Assembly: GCF_012184415.1 (NCBI RefSeq)
Contig: NZ_VTOX01000001.1
Location: forward strand, 1 to 64,000
From: Ramlibacter lithotrophicus
GTDB lineage: Bacteria > Pseudomonadota > Gammaproteobacteria > Burkholderiales > Burkholderiaceae_C
Direction of reading: 5' to 3'
Length of the DNA stretch: 64,000 nucleotides
Each line of letters begins with the position of its first letter. Position 1 is the first letter of the stretch. This document shows positions 45,244-54,655 of the stretch, piece by piece. Below the pieces are notes generated by a model, which saw only the letters and a program-made list of their open reading frames with translations, had not been told where the DNA came from and did no database searches. The position numbers and the translations under genes are program-made.

Positions 45244-46713
45244 TCAGGCGATGACGGGTGTGGGCACGACCGGGTCGAGCGGCCACTTCGGGCGCCGCAC
45301 CTTGCGGTAAGGCAGCGTGGTCAGGTCGAGCGTCACGGCCCCGGGCGCCCCGGCATAGATCACGTGCTTCGCGACCTTCGAGAAGGAGGCGTAGAAGTGC
45401 TGCGACGACTTCACCACGATCATCTTCTTGGCGGCGAGGTCGACGCCCAGCTGGGTGAAGAGGTCGGTGCCCATCGCCTGGTTGCGCAAGGTGATGAGCA
45501 CGATCTCGACGCCGTTGGCCTCGACCAGCGCGCAGTCGCCGAGCGGCATGGCGGTGCCCGCCAGGCCCGTCATCACCATGTCGCGGCGCAGCGCCCTGAC
45601 GGTGCATTCGAGATCGAGCGGATCGCCCGACAGCGGGCTGATCTTGCCGCCGATGCGCAGCGGCAGTTTCGCGCCTTCGCCGGCCTCGAACGCGATGCGG
45701 ACCGCGATCGGGTCCCACATCGGGCCTACGGCCACGCTGGTGATGCCCCGCTCGACGATGCGCCGCGTGATGAAGGTGGCGTCGCTCGCGGCGCCGCCGC
45801 CCGGATTGTCGGCGCCGTCGCTGATCACGACGGGACCGCCGGGGAACGCCAGCGCTTCGTCCAGTGTCTCGTCGATGGACGGGAAGCGTACGTTGAGGCC
45901 TTCGCGCATCGCGATCAGCTCGGTGGCGAGCTGCTTCGCCAGGGCCTGCGCCTGCCCGCGGTCGCCGTCGGTGTAGACCAGCACCTTGGTGCCCATCTCC
46001 GGCACGTCGCCCCAGGCGAACCCGTGCGCGACGGAAATGGACAGCACGCCGTCCTTGCCTTCCGGCGACTGGATCCGGTCCACGAAGCCGCGCGCCGGCT
46101 GACGCGAGGTGTGCATCGTCACGATCATCTGGCAGTCGGCGACGGCGGCGACCGGCTGCACCTTGCCTTGCACCTTGGCGGCGCACAGGTCCACCAGTTC
46201 CAGCGCGCGCTCGAGCACGTCGGTGTGCGGGTATTCCTTGAAGGCGATCAGCACGTCGGCGTGCCGCAGCATCTCCGGCGTCAGGTGGCTGTGCGGGTCG
46301 AGTTCGCCGCCGACGACCACCTTCGGGCCGACGATCTCGCGCACCCGCGCCAGCAGGTCGCCTTCGCAGTCGTCATAGCCGTCGGCGACCATCGCGCCGT
46401 GCAGGCCCAGCACCACCATGTCCACCGGCAGCGCCTGGCGCAGATCGGCCAGCAGTTCATCGCGCAATTGCTCGTAGGCGGCGCGGGTGGTGGTGCCGCT
46501 CGGCTGCGCACCGGCCACCATGCCCTCGACGAGGTCCCAGCCCTGCTCCTTGCCGCGCAGGCGGGCCGCCCACAGCGGCCCGGAGAAGAACGTCATCTGG
46601 TCCGGGTGCTGGCCGGCCTTGAAGTAGCCGCGGTCGCGGAACGACGCGAGGCCGGTCGGCATCGGGCCGAAGGTGTTGGTTTCGGTGGCGAGGGATCCGC
46701 TGAAGACGCGCAT
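45244..46713 (-). CDS. M81-family metallopeptidase (MlrC-like), copy 2
   Basis: A 489-residue M81 protein closely related to copy 1: VFSGSLATETNTFGPMPTGL, LGLHGAMVADGYDDCEGDL, VGGELDPHSHLTPEM and FKEYPHTDVLERA. All putative metal ligands are retained in both copies, so both are probably active. C-terminal blocks such as VIYAGAPGAVTLDLTTLPYR differ more. It follows the flavoenzyme gene by 25 nt and precedes binding protein 2 by 29 nt, mirroring the copy 1 arrangement; the module was duplicated as a unit. Confidence 0.87.
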   Translation of the reverse strand: MRVFSGSLATETNTFGPMPTGLASFRDRGYFKAGQHPDQMTFFSGPLWAARLRGKEQGWDLVEGMVAGAQPSGTTTRAAYEQLRDELLADLRQALPVDMVVLGLHGAMVADGYDDCEGDLLARVREIVGPKVVVGGELDPHSHLTPEMLRHADVLIAFKEYPHTDVLERALELVDLCAAKVQGKVQPVAAVADCQMIVTMHTSRQPARGFVDRIQSPEGKDGVLSISVAHGFAWGDVPEMGTKVLVYTDGDRGQAQALAKQLATELIAMREGLNVRFPSIDETLDEALAFPGGPVVISDGADNPGGGAASDATFITRRIVERGITSVAVGPMWDPIAVRIAFEAGEGAKLPLRIGGKISPLSGDPLDLECTVRALRRDMVMTGLAGTAMPLGDCALVEANGVEIVLITLRNQAMGTDLFTQLGVDLAAKKMIVVKSSQHFYASFSKVAKHVIYAGAPGAVTLDLTTLPYRKVRRPKWPLDPVVPTPVIA

Positions 46714-46738
46714 GGCAGGCTCGTGGTGAAGTGGGGAC

Positions 46739-47881
46739 TCAGATCAGGCGGGCGGGCGACAGCATGGCCTCGGTGAGGCCGAAGGCCGCAATGCGCTGCG
46801 GCAAGGGCAGGCCGCGCGCGAGCGCGGCGCAGGCTTCGCCCATCGCCGGAGAAGTCTGGATGCCGTAGCCGCCTTGCGCCGCGATCCAGAAGAAACCGGG
46901 CGCCCGCGGATCGAAGCCGCCGACCAGGTCGCCGTCGGCCACGAACGAGCGCAGCCCGGCCCAGGTCCGGGTGGGACGCCGGATGGCGAGCGTCGTCATC
47001 TCCTCGATCCGGTGGATCGCTAGCGCGATGTCCAGCTCTTCGGGCTGAACATCCTGCGGGTCGACGGGGTCGGCGTTCGCGGGCGAGCCCAGCAGCATGC
47101 CCGCGTCGGGCTTGAAGTACCAGTCTTCGGTGACGCCGATCGCCATCGGCCAGTGCGTGATGTCGCAGTCTTCCGGCGGCGCGAAGATCATCGCGGAGCG
47201 GCGGCGCGGTTGCAGGCCGATCGGGGGCAGGCCGGCCAGCTTCGCCACTTCGTCGGCCCACGCGCCGGCCGCATTGACCACGACCGGGGCTTCGTAGACC
47301 TGGCCGCCGGCCTCGACCTGCCACATTCCGCCCTCGCGCCGCACGGCGCTCACCGGTGCGTCGGTTGCGACGCTCCCGCCGGCACGGCGCAAACCGCGCA
47401 GGTAGCCTTGGTGGATCGAATGCACGTCCATGTCGGAGGCGTCGGGCTCGAGCAGGCCGCCGGCGACCTTGTCGGGGCGAAAGGCGGGAATCAGGGCGCG
47501 CACTTCAGCGGCGGTGAGCCGGCGGGCGTTGCCAGCCACCGCGCTCAGCACGGCCCAGTGCTCTTCCAGCAGCGCCTCCTGGCCGGGCGCCGCCACCATC
47601 AGCGCGCCGCGTGGCGAGAGCAGGGGATAGTCGCTGAATCCGGCGGGAGGCTGCTCGAGGAAGGCCCGGCTGGCCATCGTGAGGGCACGCACCTGCGGGG
47701 TGCCGTAGCTTTCCATGAAGAGCGCGGCGGAGCGGCCCGTCGAGTGGTAGCCGGGCTGGGATTCGCGTTCCAGGACAACGACGCGGCCGTGCGGCGCCAG
47801 CCAGAACCCGGCGGATGCGCCGGCGATGCCGCCGCCGACAATGAGGAAGTCGGCCCGGCGGGCCGTGGTGAATGCCGTCAT
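46739..47881 (-). CDS. FAD-dependent D-amino-acid dehydrogenase, DauA-like
   Basis: A 380-residue flavoenzyme of the DAO family. FAD binding is by LIVGGGIAGASAGFWLA and LERESQPGYHSTGRSAA. Further blocks match Pseudomonas D-arginine dehydrogenase DauA as I remember it: VNAAGAWADEVAKLAG, KPDAGMLLGSPANADPV, TWAGLRSFVADGDLVGG and WIAAQGGYGIQTSPAMGEA. The product of such enzymes is a 2-imino acid. The DauA residues that bind the arginine side chain (H48 and E87, from memory) align to Leu and Ala here, so the substrate is probably not D-arginine. It is the first gene of the operon, facing the XRE-cupin gene. Confidence 0.85.
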   Translation of the reverse strand: MTAFTTARRADFLIVGGGIAGASAGFWLAPHGRVVVLERESQPGYHSTGRSAALFMESYGTPQVRALTMASRAFLEQPPAGFSDYPLLSPRGALMVAAPGQEALLEEHWAVLSAVAGNARRLTAAEVRALIPAFRPDKVAGGLLEPDASDMDVHSIHQGYLRGLRRAGGSVATDAPVSAVRREGGMWQVEAGGQVYEAPVVVNAAGAWADEVAKLAGLPPIGLQPRRRSAMIFAPPEDCDITHWPMAIGVTEDWYFKPDAGMLLGSPANADPVDPQDVQPEELDIALAIHRIEEMTTLAIRRPTRTWAGLRSFVADGDLVGGFDPRAPGFFWIAAQGGYGIQTSPAMGEACAALARGLPLPQRIAAFGLTEAMLSPARLI

Positions 47882-47944
47882 GGAGGGTCCTGGTGCCCCG
47901 GCATCGATGCCGGCGGGCCTTCAGCGCTTGCGCGAATGCGGCGC

Positions 47945-48043
47945 AGTGTAGCGACAAATTTGCGCATCCGCAAATTTCCTTGACGCTGCGCAGACGAAAC
48001 GGTTAGTCTCGCCGCTGGAAATTTTGCGTTTCAGACAATTGTC
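47945..48043. promoter_or_regulatory. Divergent promoters with 9-bp inverted-repeat operator
   Basis: A perfect inverted repeat, AAATTTGCG-CATC-CGCAAATTT, spans 47956-47977. Leftward, -35 TTGCGG (47968-47973) and -10 TACACT (47945-47950) are 17 bp apart, and the repeat covers the -35 and most of the spacer, an ideal repressor position for the 11-gene operon. Rightward, TTGACG (47980-47985) and TTAGTC (48003-48008) are also 17 bp apart. A further half-site AAATTTTGCG (48019-48028) and the palindrome GACAATTGTC (48034-48043) follow. The binding protein is inferred to be the adjacent XRE-cupin regulator. Confidence 0.6.
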
Positions 48044-48091
48044 GCAGCTCCGGCGCCGGCCCGGGACGGCGCGCGCAGCGAAGGAGAAGGC

Positions 48092-48793
48092 TTGGCCGCA
48101 TCGACGAAGACCATCGCGCACCCGCCCACCGGCGGCACCATGCTGGACCGCGTCACGTTCGGCAAGCGGCTGCGGGCCGCGCGCAAGCACTATGGCTGGA
48201 CGCTCGCGCACCTGGCCGAACTCTCCGGCATCTCCATCACGACGATCTCGCGCGCCGAGCGCGGCCAGCTGGCCCTCAGCTACGAGAAGTTCTCGGCGCT
48301 GGGGCGCGCGCTGCGCATGGACATGGGATCGATGTTCGCCGAAGCGGGCGTGCCCGCCACGCCCTTCGCCGGGCCGGTGCTCACGCGCGCGGGCAAGGGC
48401 GTCGTGTACCGCGGCGTCGCGTTCTCATACGAATTCCTTGGAACGTCGGCGCTGGGCAAGCAGATGAGCCCGATCCTGGGCACCGTGCATGCGCGCCGCG
48501 TCGAGGGTCCCGAGGATTTCGCGCGCCATCCGGGCGAAGAGTTCGTCTACGTGCTCTCCGGCAGCATCGACGTGCACTTCGAGCACGGCGAGGTGATGCA
48601 GCTGCGCCGCGGCGACTCGCTGTACTTCGACAGCCGCATTGGCCACGCGTACGTCAGCGTCAGCCGCGAACTCGCCAAGGTGATCGGGGTGATCACCAGC
48701 GAGAGCAACATGATGCGGGAGGCCCGCGAGGTCGAGGTGGGCGCGCCGGCGTCGCGGACCCGCCGCTCGAGGGCCGCTGGCGGCCGGTCGTGA
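48092..48793 (+). CDS. XRE-family regulator with C-terminal cupin
   Basis: A 233-residue regulator. The helix-turn-helix lies at about residues 20-78 (RLRAARKHYGWTLAHLAELS, SITTISRAERGQ). A cupin sensor follows at about 120-205 (HPGEEFVYVLSGSIDVHFEH, GDSLYFDSRIGHAYVSVS). The start is TTG with a strong AAGGAG site 5 nt before it; an ATG 16 codons later is less well placed. Proteins of this layout (PuuR/SutR type) bind small metabolites through the cupin and repress adjacent catabolic operons. It is divergent from the D-amino-acid/peptide operon across an operator-like repeat, so it is the likely local controller. Confidence 0.87.
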   Translation: MAASTKTIAHPPTGGTMLDRVTFGKRLRAARKHYGWTLAHLAELSGISITTISRAERGQLALSYEKFSALGRALRMDMGSMFAEAGVPATPFAGPVLTRAGKGVVYRGVAFSYEFLGTSALGKQMSPILGTVHARRVEGPEDFARHPGEEFVYVLSGSIDVHFEHGEVMQLRRGDSLYFDSRIGHAYVSVSRELAKVIGVITSESNMMREAREVEVGAPASRTRRSRAAGGRS

Positions 48794-48840
48794 GCGGGAC
48801 CGCCGCCGGCGGTAAGCTCCCGGTCGTAAAGGAGACATCC

Positions 48841-49839
48841 ATGCAATACCGCCGGCTCGGCAAGAGCAACCTGAAAGTATCCGCCCTGTGCCTGGGCACG
48901 ATGATGTTCGCCGACCAGACCGACCGCGCCGAGGCGCAGGCGATCGTGGCCGACGCCCGCGAGCATGGCGTGAACTACATCGACACGGCCGACGTGTATT
49001 CGCTCGGCGCCGCCGAGACGATGGTCGGCGAGCTGCTCAAGGGGCAGCGCGAGGAATGGGTGCTGGCCACCAAGCTCGGCAATCCGATGTCCACGCGGAT
49101 CAACGACCGCCACTTCTCGCGCACGTGGATGCTGCGGGCGCTCGACGCGAGCCTGCAGCGCCTGCAGACCGACCACGTCGACATCCTCTACCTGCACCGC
49201 GACGTCAACGGCATGGACCTCGAGGAGCCGCTGCGCGCGCTGCAGGCGATGCTGCAGGCCGGCAAGATCCGCTACTGGGGCGTGTCCAACTACCGCGGCT
49301 GGCGCATCGCGGAGATGATGCGCATCGCCGGCCAGATCGGGCTGCCGGCGCCCGTGGTCTGCCAGCCGTACTACAACCTGCTCAATCGCATGCCGGAGGT
49401 GGAAGTGCTGCCGGCCTGCGAGCACTACGGCATCGGCGTGACGCCGTACAGCCCGGTCGCGCGCGGCGTGCTGACCGGCAAGTACCCGCCGGGCCAGCCG
49501 CCGGCACAGGATTCGCGCGCCGGCCGCGGCGACAAGCGCATCGCCGAGACGGAGTTCCGCGAAGAGTCGCTGGTGATCGCGCAGAAGCTCCAGGCGCACG
49601 CGCAGGGCAAGGGCGTCACGCTGGCGCAGTTCGCGACCGCGTGGGTGCTGGCCCACCGCGCCGTGAGTTCGGTGATCGCCGGGCCGCGCACGCTACGGCA
49701 ATGGCAGGACTACCTGCCGGCCCTGGACTGCAGCGTCACGCCCGAGGACGAGGAACTGGTGGATTCGTTCGTTCGGCCCGGACATCCCTCGACGCCGGGT
49801 TTCACCGATCCTTCCCATCCGCTGCATCCCCGTCGCTGA
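48841..49839 (+). CDS. Aldo/keto reductase, YghZ/Tas-like
   Basis: A 332-residue aldo/keto reductase. The tetrad is Asp and Tyr in YIDTADVYSLGAAE, Lys in VLATKLG, and His in ILYLHRDVNG. RRLGKSNLKVSALCLGTMMF is the usual first strand, and VSSVIAGPRTLRQWQDYL the C-terminal cofactor segment. AAAGGAGAC is the ribosome site. It begins 47 nt after the XRE-cupin gene on the same strand and may be transcribed with it, but a TAAGCT hexamer upstream could be its own promoter. The substrate is unknown; no sequence link to the peptide operon. Confidence 0.88.
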   Translation: MQYRRLGKSNLKVSALCLGTMMFADQTDRAEAQAIVADAREHGVNYIDTADVYSLGAAETMVGELLKGQREEWVLATKLGNPMSTRINDRHFSRTWMLRALDASLQRLQTDHVDILYLHRDVNGMDLEEPLRALQAMLQAGKIRYWGVSNYRGWRIAEMMRIAGQIGLPAPVVCQPYYNLLNRMPEVEVLPACEHYGIGVTPYSPVARGVLTGKYPPGQPPAQDSRAGRGDKRIAETEFREESLVIAQKLQAHAQGKGVTLAQFATAWVLAHRAVSSVIAGPRTLRQWQDYLPALDCSVTPEDEELVDSFVRPGHPSTPGFTDPSHPLHPRR

Positions 49840-49851
49840 CGGGAACGGTAA

Positions 49852-50751
49852 TCAGCCGGCCGCCAGGTTCGCCTTGAAGAAGGCGAGCGTGCGGTCCCAC
49901 GCGACCCTGGCCGCCGCCGCGTCGTAGCGCGGCGTGGTGTCGTTGTTGAAGCCGTGCTGCGTGCCGGGGTACTGGTGCATCTGGTACTTCACGCCGGCGC
50001 CCTTGAGCGCGGCCTCGTACGCCGGCCAGGCGGCATTGATGCGCTCGTCGACCGCCGCCAGGTGCACCAGCAGCGGCGCCTTCACCTTGGCGGCCTGTTC
50101 CGGCGCCGGCGAGTTGCCGTAGAAGGGCACCGCCGCATCGAGCTGCGGCAGGTCCGTCGCCAGCCGGTGCACGATGCCCCCGCCGTAGCAGAAGCCCACC
50201 GCCCCGAGCCTGCCGGCCGAATCCTGGCGCGCGTCGAGCCAGCCCGCCGCGGCGAGGAAGTCGGCGTAGGCCTTCGGCTGGTCGAGTGTGGCGAACGCCG
50301 CGCGCGCCTTGTCCTCGTCGCCGGGATAGCCGCCCAGCGGCGCCAGCGCGTCGGGCGCGAAGGCCATGAAGCCGTCGAGCGCCAGCCGCCGCGCGATGTC
50401 CTCGATGTGCGGGTTCAGCCCGCGGTTCTCGTGGATGACGAGCACGGCCGGCAGCTTCGTCGTTGCGGCGCTGGCCGGCCGCGCGAGGTAGCCCTTGGTC
50501 GTCGTGTTTCCGTTGGGTGACGGATAGCTCAACCATTCGGTCTTGATCCGGGAGTCGTCCCGCGCCACCTGCTGGCCGGCAGCGAAATTGGGGCTCAGCG
50601 CGGCGAGCAGGCCGGCCGCCGTGACGCCGGCCTTGGCGAACTTCCGCGCCTGCGAGAGGAAGCCGCGGCGGTCGAGGTCGCCATGCACGTAGGCGTCGAA
50701 GAGGATCAGCAGTTCCTGGTCGAAATCCTGGGCGGTGAGGCGAGGCGGCAT
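49852..50751 (-). CDS. Tat-exported dienelactone hydrolase-family protein
   Basis: A 299-residue alpha/beta hydrolase of the dienelactone hydrolase family. After about 27 residues comes a twin-arginine signal ([12 protein letters not shown] followed by [14 protein letters not shown]), so export by Tat is predicted, with an unusually long region before the RR pair. The catalytic set is Cys in [12 protein letters not shown], Asp in [11 protein letters not shown] and His in GTQHGFNND. The start is chosen for its AGGGAG ribosome site 6 nt upstream. YgfF/YsgA-type homologs have unclear substrates. It converges with the aldo/keto reductase gene. Confidence 0.85.
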   Translation of the reverse strand: MPPRLTAQDFDQELLILFDAYVHGDLDRRGFLSQARKFAKAGVTAAGLLAALSPNFAAGQQVARDDSRIKTEWLSYPSPNGNTTTKGYLARPASAATTKLPAVLVIHENRGLNPHIEDIARRLALDGFMAFAPDALAPLGGYPGDEDKARAAFATLDQPKAYADFLAAAGWLDARQDSAGRLGAVGFCYGGGIVHRLATDLPQLDAAVPFYGNSPAPEQAAKVKAPLLVHLAAVDERINAAWPAYEAALKGAGVKYQMHQYPGTQHGFNNDTTPRYDAAAARVAWDRTLAFFKANLAAG

Positions 50752-50831
50752 CGTGGGCTCCCTGGAAAAAACGCGCAGCATACGCGCGGCGTGAATTTCC
50801 TGCCGGGCAGCGTGGAATGGCGGAGCGCCGC

Positions 50832-52076
50832 TCAGTGCCGCACGGTGGCGGGCTGCGGCAGCAGGCGGAAACCCAGCGCGCCGAGGACCAGCAGCACCGA
50901 AATCGCGAGCAGCACCGCGGTGTACGCGTCGGCCTGGGCGGCGCGCGCGACGCTCGCGACGACGCCGGTGAGCCACTGCACCAGCGCCACGCCCAGGAAC
51001 ATCGCCATTGTGAACACCGCCATGGCGCGGCCGGTCAGCGCCTCGGGATAGGCCGTGCGCACGTCGGCGTACTGCCACACGATGAATCCCGTGAGGAACC
51101 CGGTCGCCACCGCGATCGCCACGGCGGCCCAGGCGCCGGCCACCGCGAGCCAGGCAAAGAGCCCGGCAAGCACCAGGCTGAACGCCACGATGCGCCGGCG
51201 CCGCGCCCGCGGCGGCGCGTCGAAGCGGCCGAACACCGGCGGCCCCAGCAGGGAGGTGACCGACACCGCGAGCGCCACGTTCCCGCCTTGCAGCAGCGTG
51301 AAACCGTAGCGCTCGATCAGCAGCGGCCCCAGCCACAGCCCGCGCAAGGCGATGAACGAGGCATAGGTGACGGCGGCCAGCGCGACGATGCCGGCCGTGT
51401 GCGGCATCGCCAGCAGCGCAGCCGCCTCGCGCAGCGCCGGGACGACGGCCGGGCCGGCGTGGGCGCGCGGGGGCGCCGGTTCGCGCACCAGGGCGAAGAT
51501 CACCAGCCATGCGAGCACGGAGCCCGCGGCGAGCACCAGAAAGCCGGTGCGCCACGAGCCGGTCTCGACGACCCAGGCGAGCGGCGTTCCGGTGACCAGC
51601 AGGCCGACGCCGCCCATGCCGAGGACCAGGCCCGAAACCGACGCGAACTGCGCCGCCGGAAAGCGGCGGGCGATGAAGACGGTGCACACCAGGAAAGCCG
51701 GGGCGCAGCCGATCCCGATCAGCGCCTGCCCGAACACGGCGAGCGCATAGGTGGGCGCGAACGCCGACAGCAGCGACCCCGCGATCGTCAGCGGAAAGGC
51801 GGCCAGCACGGTGCGGCGCACGCCGTGCAGGTCGATCCCGATCCCCATCAGCAGCTGCAGCGCGCCGAAGCTGAAATGGAACATCGCCGCGAACACGCCG
51901 AGCTGCTGCGCGGACAGTCCGAACTCCTGCTGCAGCTGGGTCGCCATCATCGCCGAGACCGTGCGATACGCCTGGCTCAGGGAAAAGCCGGTGGTGAGGG
52001 CCAGCAGCATGATCCACAGGCCGCGCACCGACGGTGCAGCGTCGCGGACCGCCGGCGCCTCCTGCGAGGGCTGCAT
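50832..52076 (-). CDS. MFS transporter
   Basis: A 414-residue major facilitator superfamily permease with about 12 hydrophobic segments. The first is [20 protein letters not shown]. The loop-2 motif is replaced by [20 protein letters not shown], which retains the G-x-x-x-D-x-x-G-x-R logic. The second half begins after a central loop ([14 protein letters not shown]). The substrate is unknown; the profile fits small-acid or metabolite exporters. It ends 9 nt before the luciferase-like gene in the leftward reading order, so the two are likely co-transcribed. Confidence 0.85.
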   Translation of the reverse strand: MQPSQEAPAVRDAAPSVRGLWIMLLALTTGFSLSQAYRTVSAMMATQLQQEFGLSAQQLGVFAAMFHFSFGALQLLMGIGIDLHGVRRTVLAAFPLTIAGSLLSAFAPTYALAVFGQALIGIGCAPAFLVCTVFIARRFPAAQFASVSGLVLGMGGVGLLVTGTPLAWVVETGSWRTGFLVLAAGSVLAWLVIFALVREPAPPRAHAGPAVVPALREAAALLAMPHTAGIVALAAVTYASFIALRGLWLGPLLIERYGFTLLQGGNVALAVSVTSLLGPPVFGRFDAPPRARRRRIVAFSLVLAGLFAWLAVAGAWAAVAIAVATGFLTGFIVWQYADVRTAYPEALTGRAMAVFTMAMFLGVALVQWLTGVVASVARAAQADAYTAVLLAISVLLVLGALGFRLLPQPATVRH

Positions 52077-52085
52077 ATCCCGGCG

Positions 52086-53084
52086 TCAGGCGCCCGTGAC
52101 GAGCGATGCGCGGACTTGCGCGGCGATCTCGTAGGAGCGCAGCCGCGCGCGATGGTCGAACATCTGGCAGGCGATCATCAGTTCGTCGGCGCCGGTGCGG
52201 TCGACGAAGGCCTGCAGCGCCGCTCGCACCGTGTCCGGGGCGCCGATGGCGGAGCAGGCCTGGACGCTGTCCAGGATGGCCCGCTCCGCCGGACCAGCCT
52301 GCTCGCGATAGCCCGGCCGCGGCGGCGGCAACCGGGCGGGCCGGCCGCTGCGCAGGTTCACGATCGCCTGCTGCGCCGAGGTCGCGAGCACCCGTGCTTC
52401 CTCGTCGCTGTCGGCGGCGAAGACGTTGAAGCCGAGCATCACGTGCGGCCGTTCCAGGTGCGGCGACGGCTTGAAGGTCTGCCGGTAGACCGCGATCGCT
52501 TCCATCATCTGCTGCGGGGCGAAATGCGACGCGAACGCATAAGGCAGGCCCAGCATCGCCGCCAGCTGCGCGCCGAACAGGCTGGAGCCCAGGATCCAGA
52601 CCGGCACCTTCGTCCCGGTGCCCGGCACGGCGCGGATGCGCTGGCGCGGCTCGTCGGACAGCAGGTCCATCAGTTCCACGACGTCGCGCGGGAATTCGTC
52701 GGGATCGCTCATGAGATTGCGGCGCAGCGCACGCGCCGTCGCCTGGTCGGACCCCGGCGCGCGACCCAGCCCGAGGTCGATGCGTCCCGGATACAGCGAC
52801 TCCAGCGTGCCGAACTGTTCGGCGATGACCAGTGGCGAGTGGTTGGGCAGCATGATGCCGCCGGCACCGACACGGATGGTGCGGGTGCCACCGGCCACAT
52901 GGCCGATCAGCACCGACGTGGCCGCGCTGGCGATGCCCGGCATGCCGTGGTGCTCGGCCAGCCAGAAGCGGCGGTAGTCCCAGCGCTCGGCGTGCTGCGC
53001 GAGGTCGAGCGAGTTGCGGAACGACTGCGCGGCGTCGCCGTCTTCGGTGATCGGTGCGAGGTCGAGGACGGAGAGCGGAATCAT
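52086..53084 (-). CDS. Luciferase-like (LLM) flavin monooxygenase, MsnO8-type
   Basis: A 332-residue TIM-barrel flavin-dependent oxidoreductase of the bacterial luciferase family. It opens [20 protein letters not shown], the MsnO8-type start. [20 protein letters not shown] and [20 protein letters not shown] are the FMN-binding segments, and [15 protein letters not shown] follows. It oxidises a substrate with O2 and reduced FMN supplied by a separate reductase, none of which is nearby. It is transcribed with the following MFS gene. Confidence 0.87.
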   Translation of the reverse strand: MIPLSVLDLAPITEDGDAAQSFRNSLDLAQHAERWDYRRFWLAEHHGMPGIASAATSVLIGHVAGGTRTIRVGAGGIMLPNHSPLVIAEQFGTLESLYPGRIDLGLGRAPGSDQATARALRRNLMSDPDEFPRDVVELMDLLSDEPRQRIRAVPGTGTKVPVWILGSSLFGAQLAAMLGLPYAFASHFAPQQMMEAIAVYRQTFKPSPHLERPHVMLGFNVFAADSDEEARVLATSAQQAIVNLRSGRPARLPPPRPGYREQAGPAERAILDSVQACSAIGAPDTVRAALQAFVDRTGADELMIACQMFDHRARLRSYEIAAQVRASLVTGA

Positions 53085-53146
53085 GGTGGTGCAGGTTGGG
53101 GTCCCGGCGCCGCGGCAAGGCCCGCCCCCTCCGGTATGCTGGGTCG

Positions 53147-54382
53147 ATGAGCATAGCCGTTCCGCGCCGGGTCCTGCCGGTGATCGTGCTGTCCCAGTTC
53201 GCCGGCACCTCGCTGTGGTTCGCCGTCAATGCCGTGATGCCCGACCTCGAGCGGGCCTGGCAATTGCCGGCCGGCGCCGTCGGGACCCTGACGTCCGCCG
53301 TGCAACTGGGCTTCGTTGCCGGCACGCTCGTCTTTGCCTTGCTGATGGTGGCGGACCGGTTCCGGCCGCAGCGGGTCTTCCTCGCGTGCGCGCTGGCCGG
53401 CGCGGCGCTCAACGCGCTCATGCTGGCGGTGGGCGGCGCCTTCGGACTGCTGGTGCTGCTGCGCTTCGCGGTGGGCTTCGCGCTGGCCGGCGTCTACCCC
53501 GTGGGCATGAAGATCGCGGCCAGCTGGTACCGCCAGCGGCTCGGCGCCGTGATGGGCATCCTGATCGGGGCGCTGGTGCTGGGCACGGCCTTGCCGCACG
53601 GCTTGCGCGCCCTCGCCGGAGCGGCGCCGGCCGGCGCGGCGGCGGACGGGCTCGCGCCGTGGCACCTGGTGATCGTCGGCGTGTCGCTGCTGGCCGCCAC
53701 CGGCGGCCTGGCGACGGCCTGGCTGGTGCCGGACAGCCCCCAGGCCACGCGTGGCGCTCCCATCACGCCGCGTGCGCTGGCCCTCATCTGGTCCGACCGG
53801 CGCCTGCGCGCGTCGATCTTCGGCTACTTCGGGCACATGTGGGAGCTGTACGCCTTCTACGTCCTGGTGCCGCTGATCGTGGCCGGCCGCACGACCGGGC
53901 CGGCGGCCAGCGCCGTCGCCTTCTGGACCATCGCCGCGGGCGCCGCCGGCTGCGTCGCGGGCGGGCTGCTGGTGCGCCGCTTCGGCAGCGCCAGCGTCGC
54001 CAACTTCCAGCTGGGCACGAGCGCCGCCTGCTGCCTGGCCGCGCCCTTGCTGATGGCGGCTCCATGGCCGCTGTTCCTGGTCTGGCTGCTGGTATGGGGC
54101 ACGACCGTGGCGGGCGACTCGCCCCAGTTTTCCACCTTGACGGCGCAGAACGCGCCACCGGCGGTCGTGGGCAGCGTGCTGACGTTCACCAACTGCATCG
54201 GCTTCGCCATTTCGGTCGTCAGCATCGAACTGTTCGTTCGCGCCGCGCAGGCCTGGCCGCTCGCGTACCTGCTGCCGGCCCTGGCGGCCGGCCCCGTGCT
54301 GGGCCTGTGGATGCTGCGCCCGCTGCTGCGCGGCCTGCCCGCGGCCGGGCCTAGCGCGGCGGCGCCGCCGGCCAGTCGCTGA
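53147..54382 (+). CDS. MFS transporter, NNP/CynX-like
   Basis: A 411-residue permease with 12 predicted helices. The start [20 protein letters not shown] and the [20 protein letters not shown] loop-2 motif (D-R-x-x-x-R) are typical of a family I know from nitrate/cyanate-type and unassigned MFS proteins. TATGCT lies 12 nt before the ATG with no ribosome site, suggesting a leaderless message. It overlaps the convergent DUF4389 gene by 32 bp. Substrate unknown. Confidence 0.83.
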   Translation: MSIAVPRRVLPVIVLSQFAGTSLWFAVNAVMPDLERAWQLPAGAVGTLTSAVQLGFVAGTLVFALLMVADRFRPQRVFLACALAGAALNALMLAVGGAFGLLVLLRFAVGFALAGVYPVGMKIAASWYRQRLGAVMGILIGALVLGTALPHGLRALAGAAPAGAAADGLAPWHLVIVGVSLLAATGGLATAWLVPDSPQATRGAPITPRALALIWSDRRLRASIFGYFGHMWELYAFYVLVPLIVAGRTTGPAASAVAFWTIAAGAAGCVAGGLLVRRFGSASVANFQLGTSAACCLAAPLLMAAPWPLFLVWLLVWGTTVAGDSPQFSTLTAQNAPPAVVGSVLTFTNCIGFAISVVSIELFVRAAQAWPLAYLLPALAAGPVLGLWMLRPLLRGLPAAGPSAAAPPASR

Positions 54383-54638
54383 AAGGGAAGGGCACGGCTT
54401 CGCTGCCGAAAGTCACGAAGTCCGCGATCTGCCCGAGATAACGCCCGATGCTGGCGCCCAGCGAGCGCAGGCGCTCGTTGGTGCCGTCGGTGGCCACCGC
54501 CAGCACCAGCTGCAGCACGGCGACGACGACCAGCACCCACACGGCGATCTGGAACGCCACGCACATCAGCAGCATCTGCAGGGCACGCAGCCAGAGGTTG
54601 CGCGGCTGTTCGCCGGGCAGGCGGTTCGCGTCGTCCAT
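54351..54638 (-). CDS. DUF4389 small membrane protein
   Basis: A 95-residue protein with a two-part hydrophobic region (about 16-50, LWLRALQMLLMCVAFQIAVW then VLVVVAVLQLVLAVATDG) followed by NERLRSLGASIGRYLGQIAD and [17 protein letters not shown]. This matches DUF4389, inner-membrane proteins of unknown role, often near respiration or stress genes. Its 3' end overlaps the convergent MFS gene. It is 17 nt downstream of the universal stress gene and probably shares its transcript. Confidence 0.8.
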   Translation of the reverse strand: MDDANRLPGEQPRNLWLRALQMLLMCVAFQIAVWVLVVVAVLQLVLAVATDGTNERLRSLGASIGRYLGQIADFVTFGSEAVPFPFSDWPAAPPR

Positions 54639-54655
54639 CGCCGCCGGACCTGCCG

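Noticed and set aside
41249..46776. Long plus-strand frames (300-590 codons) opposite the binding-protein and M81 genes
   Set aside because: They mirror the reverse-complement codon pattern of the paralogs on the other strand, and look repeated only because the sense genes are duplicated.
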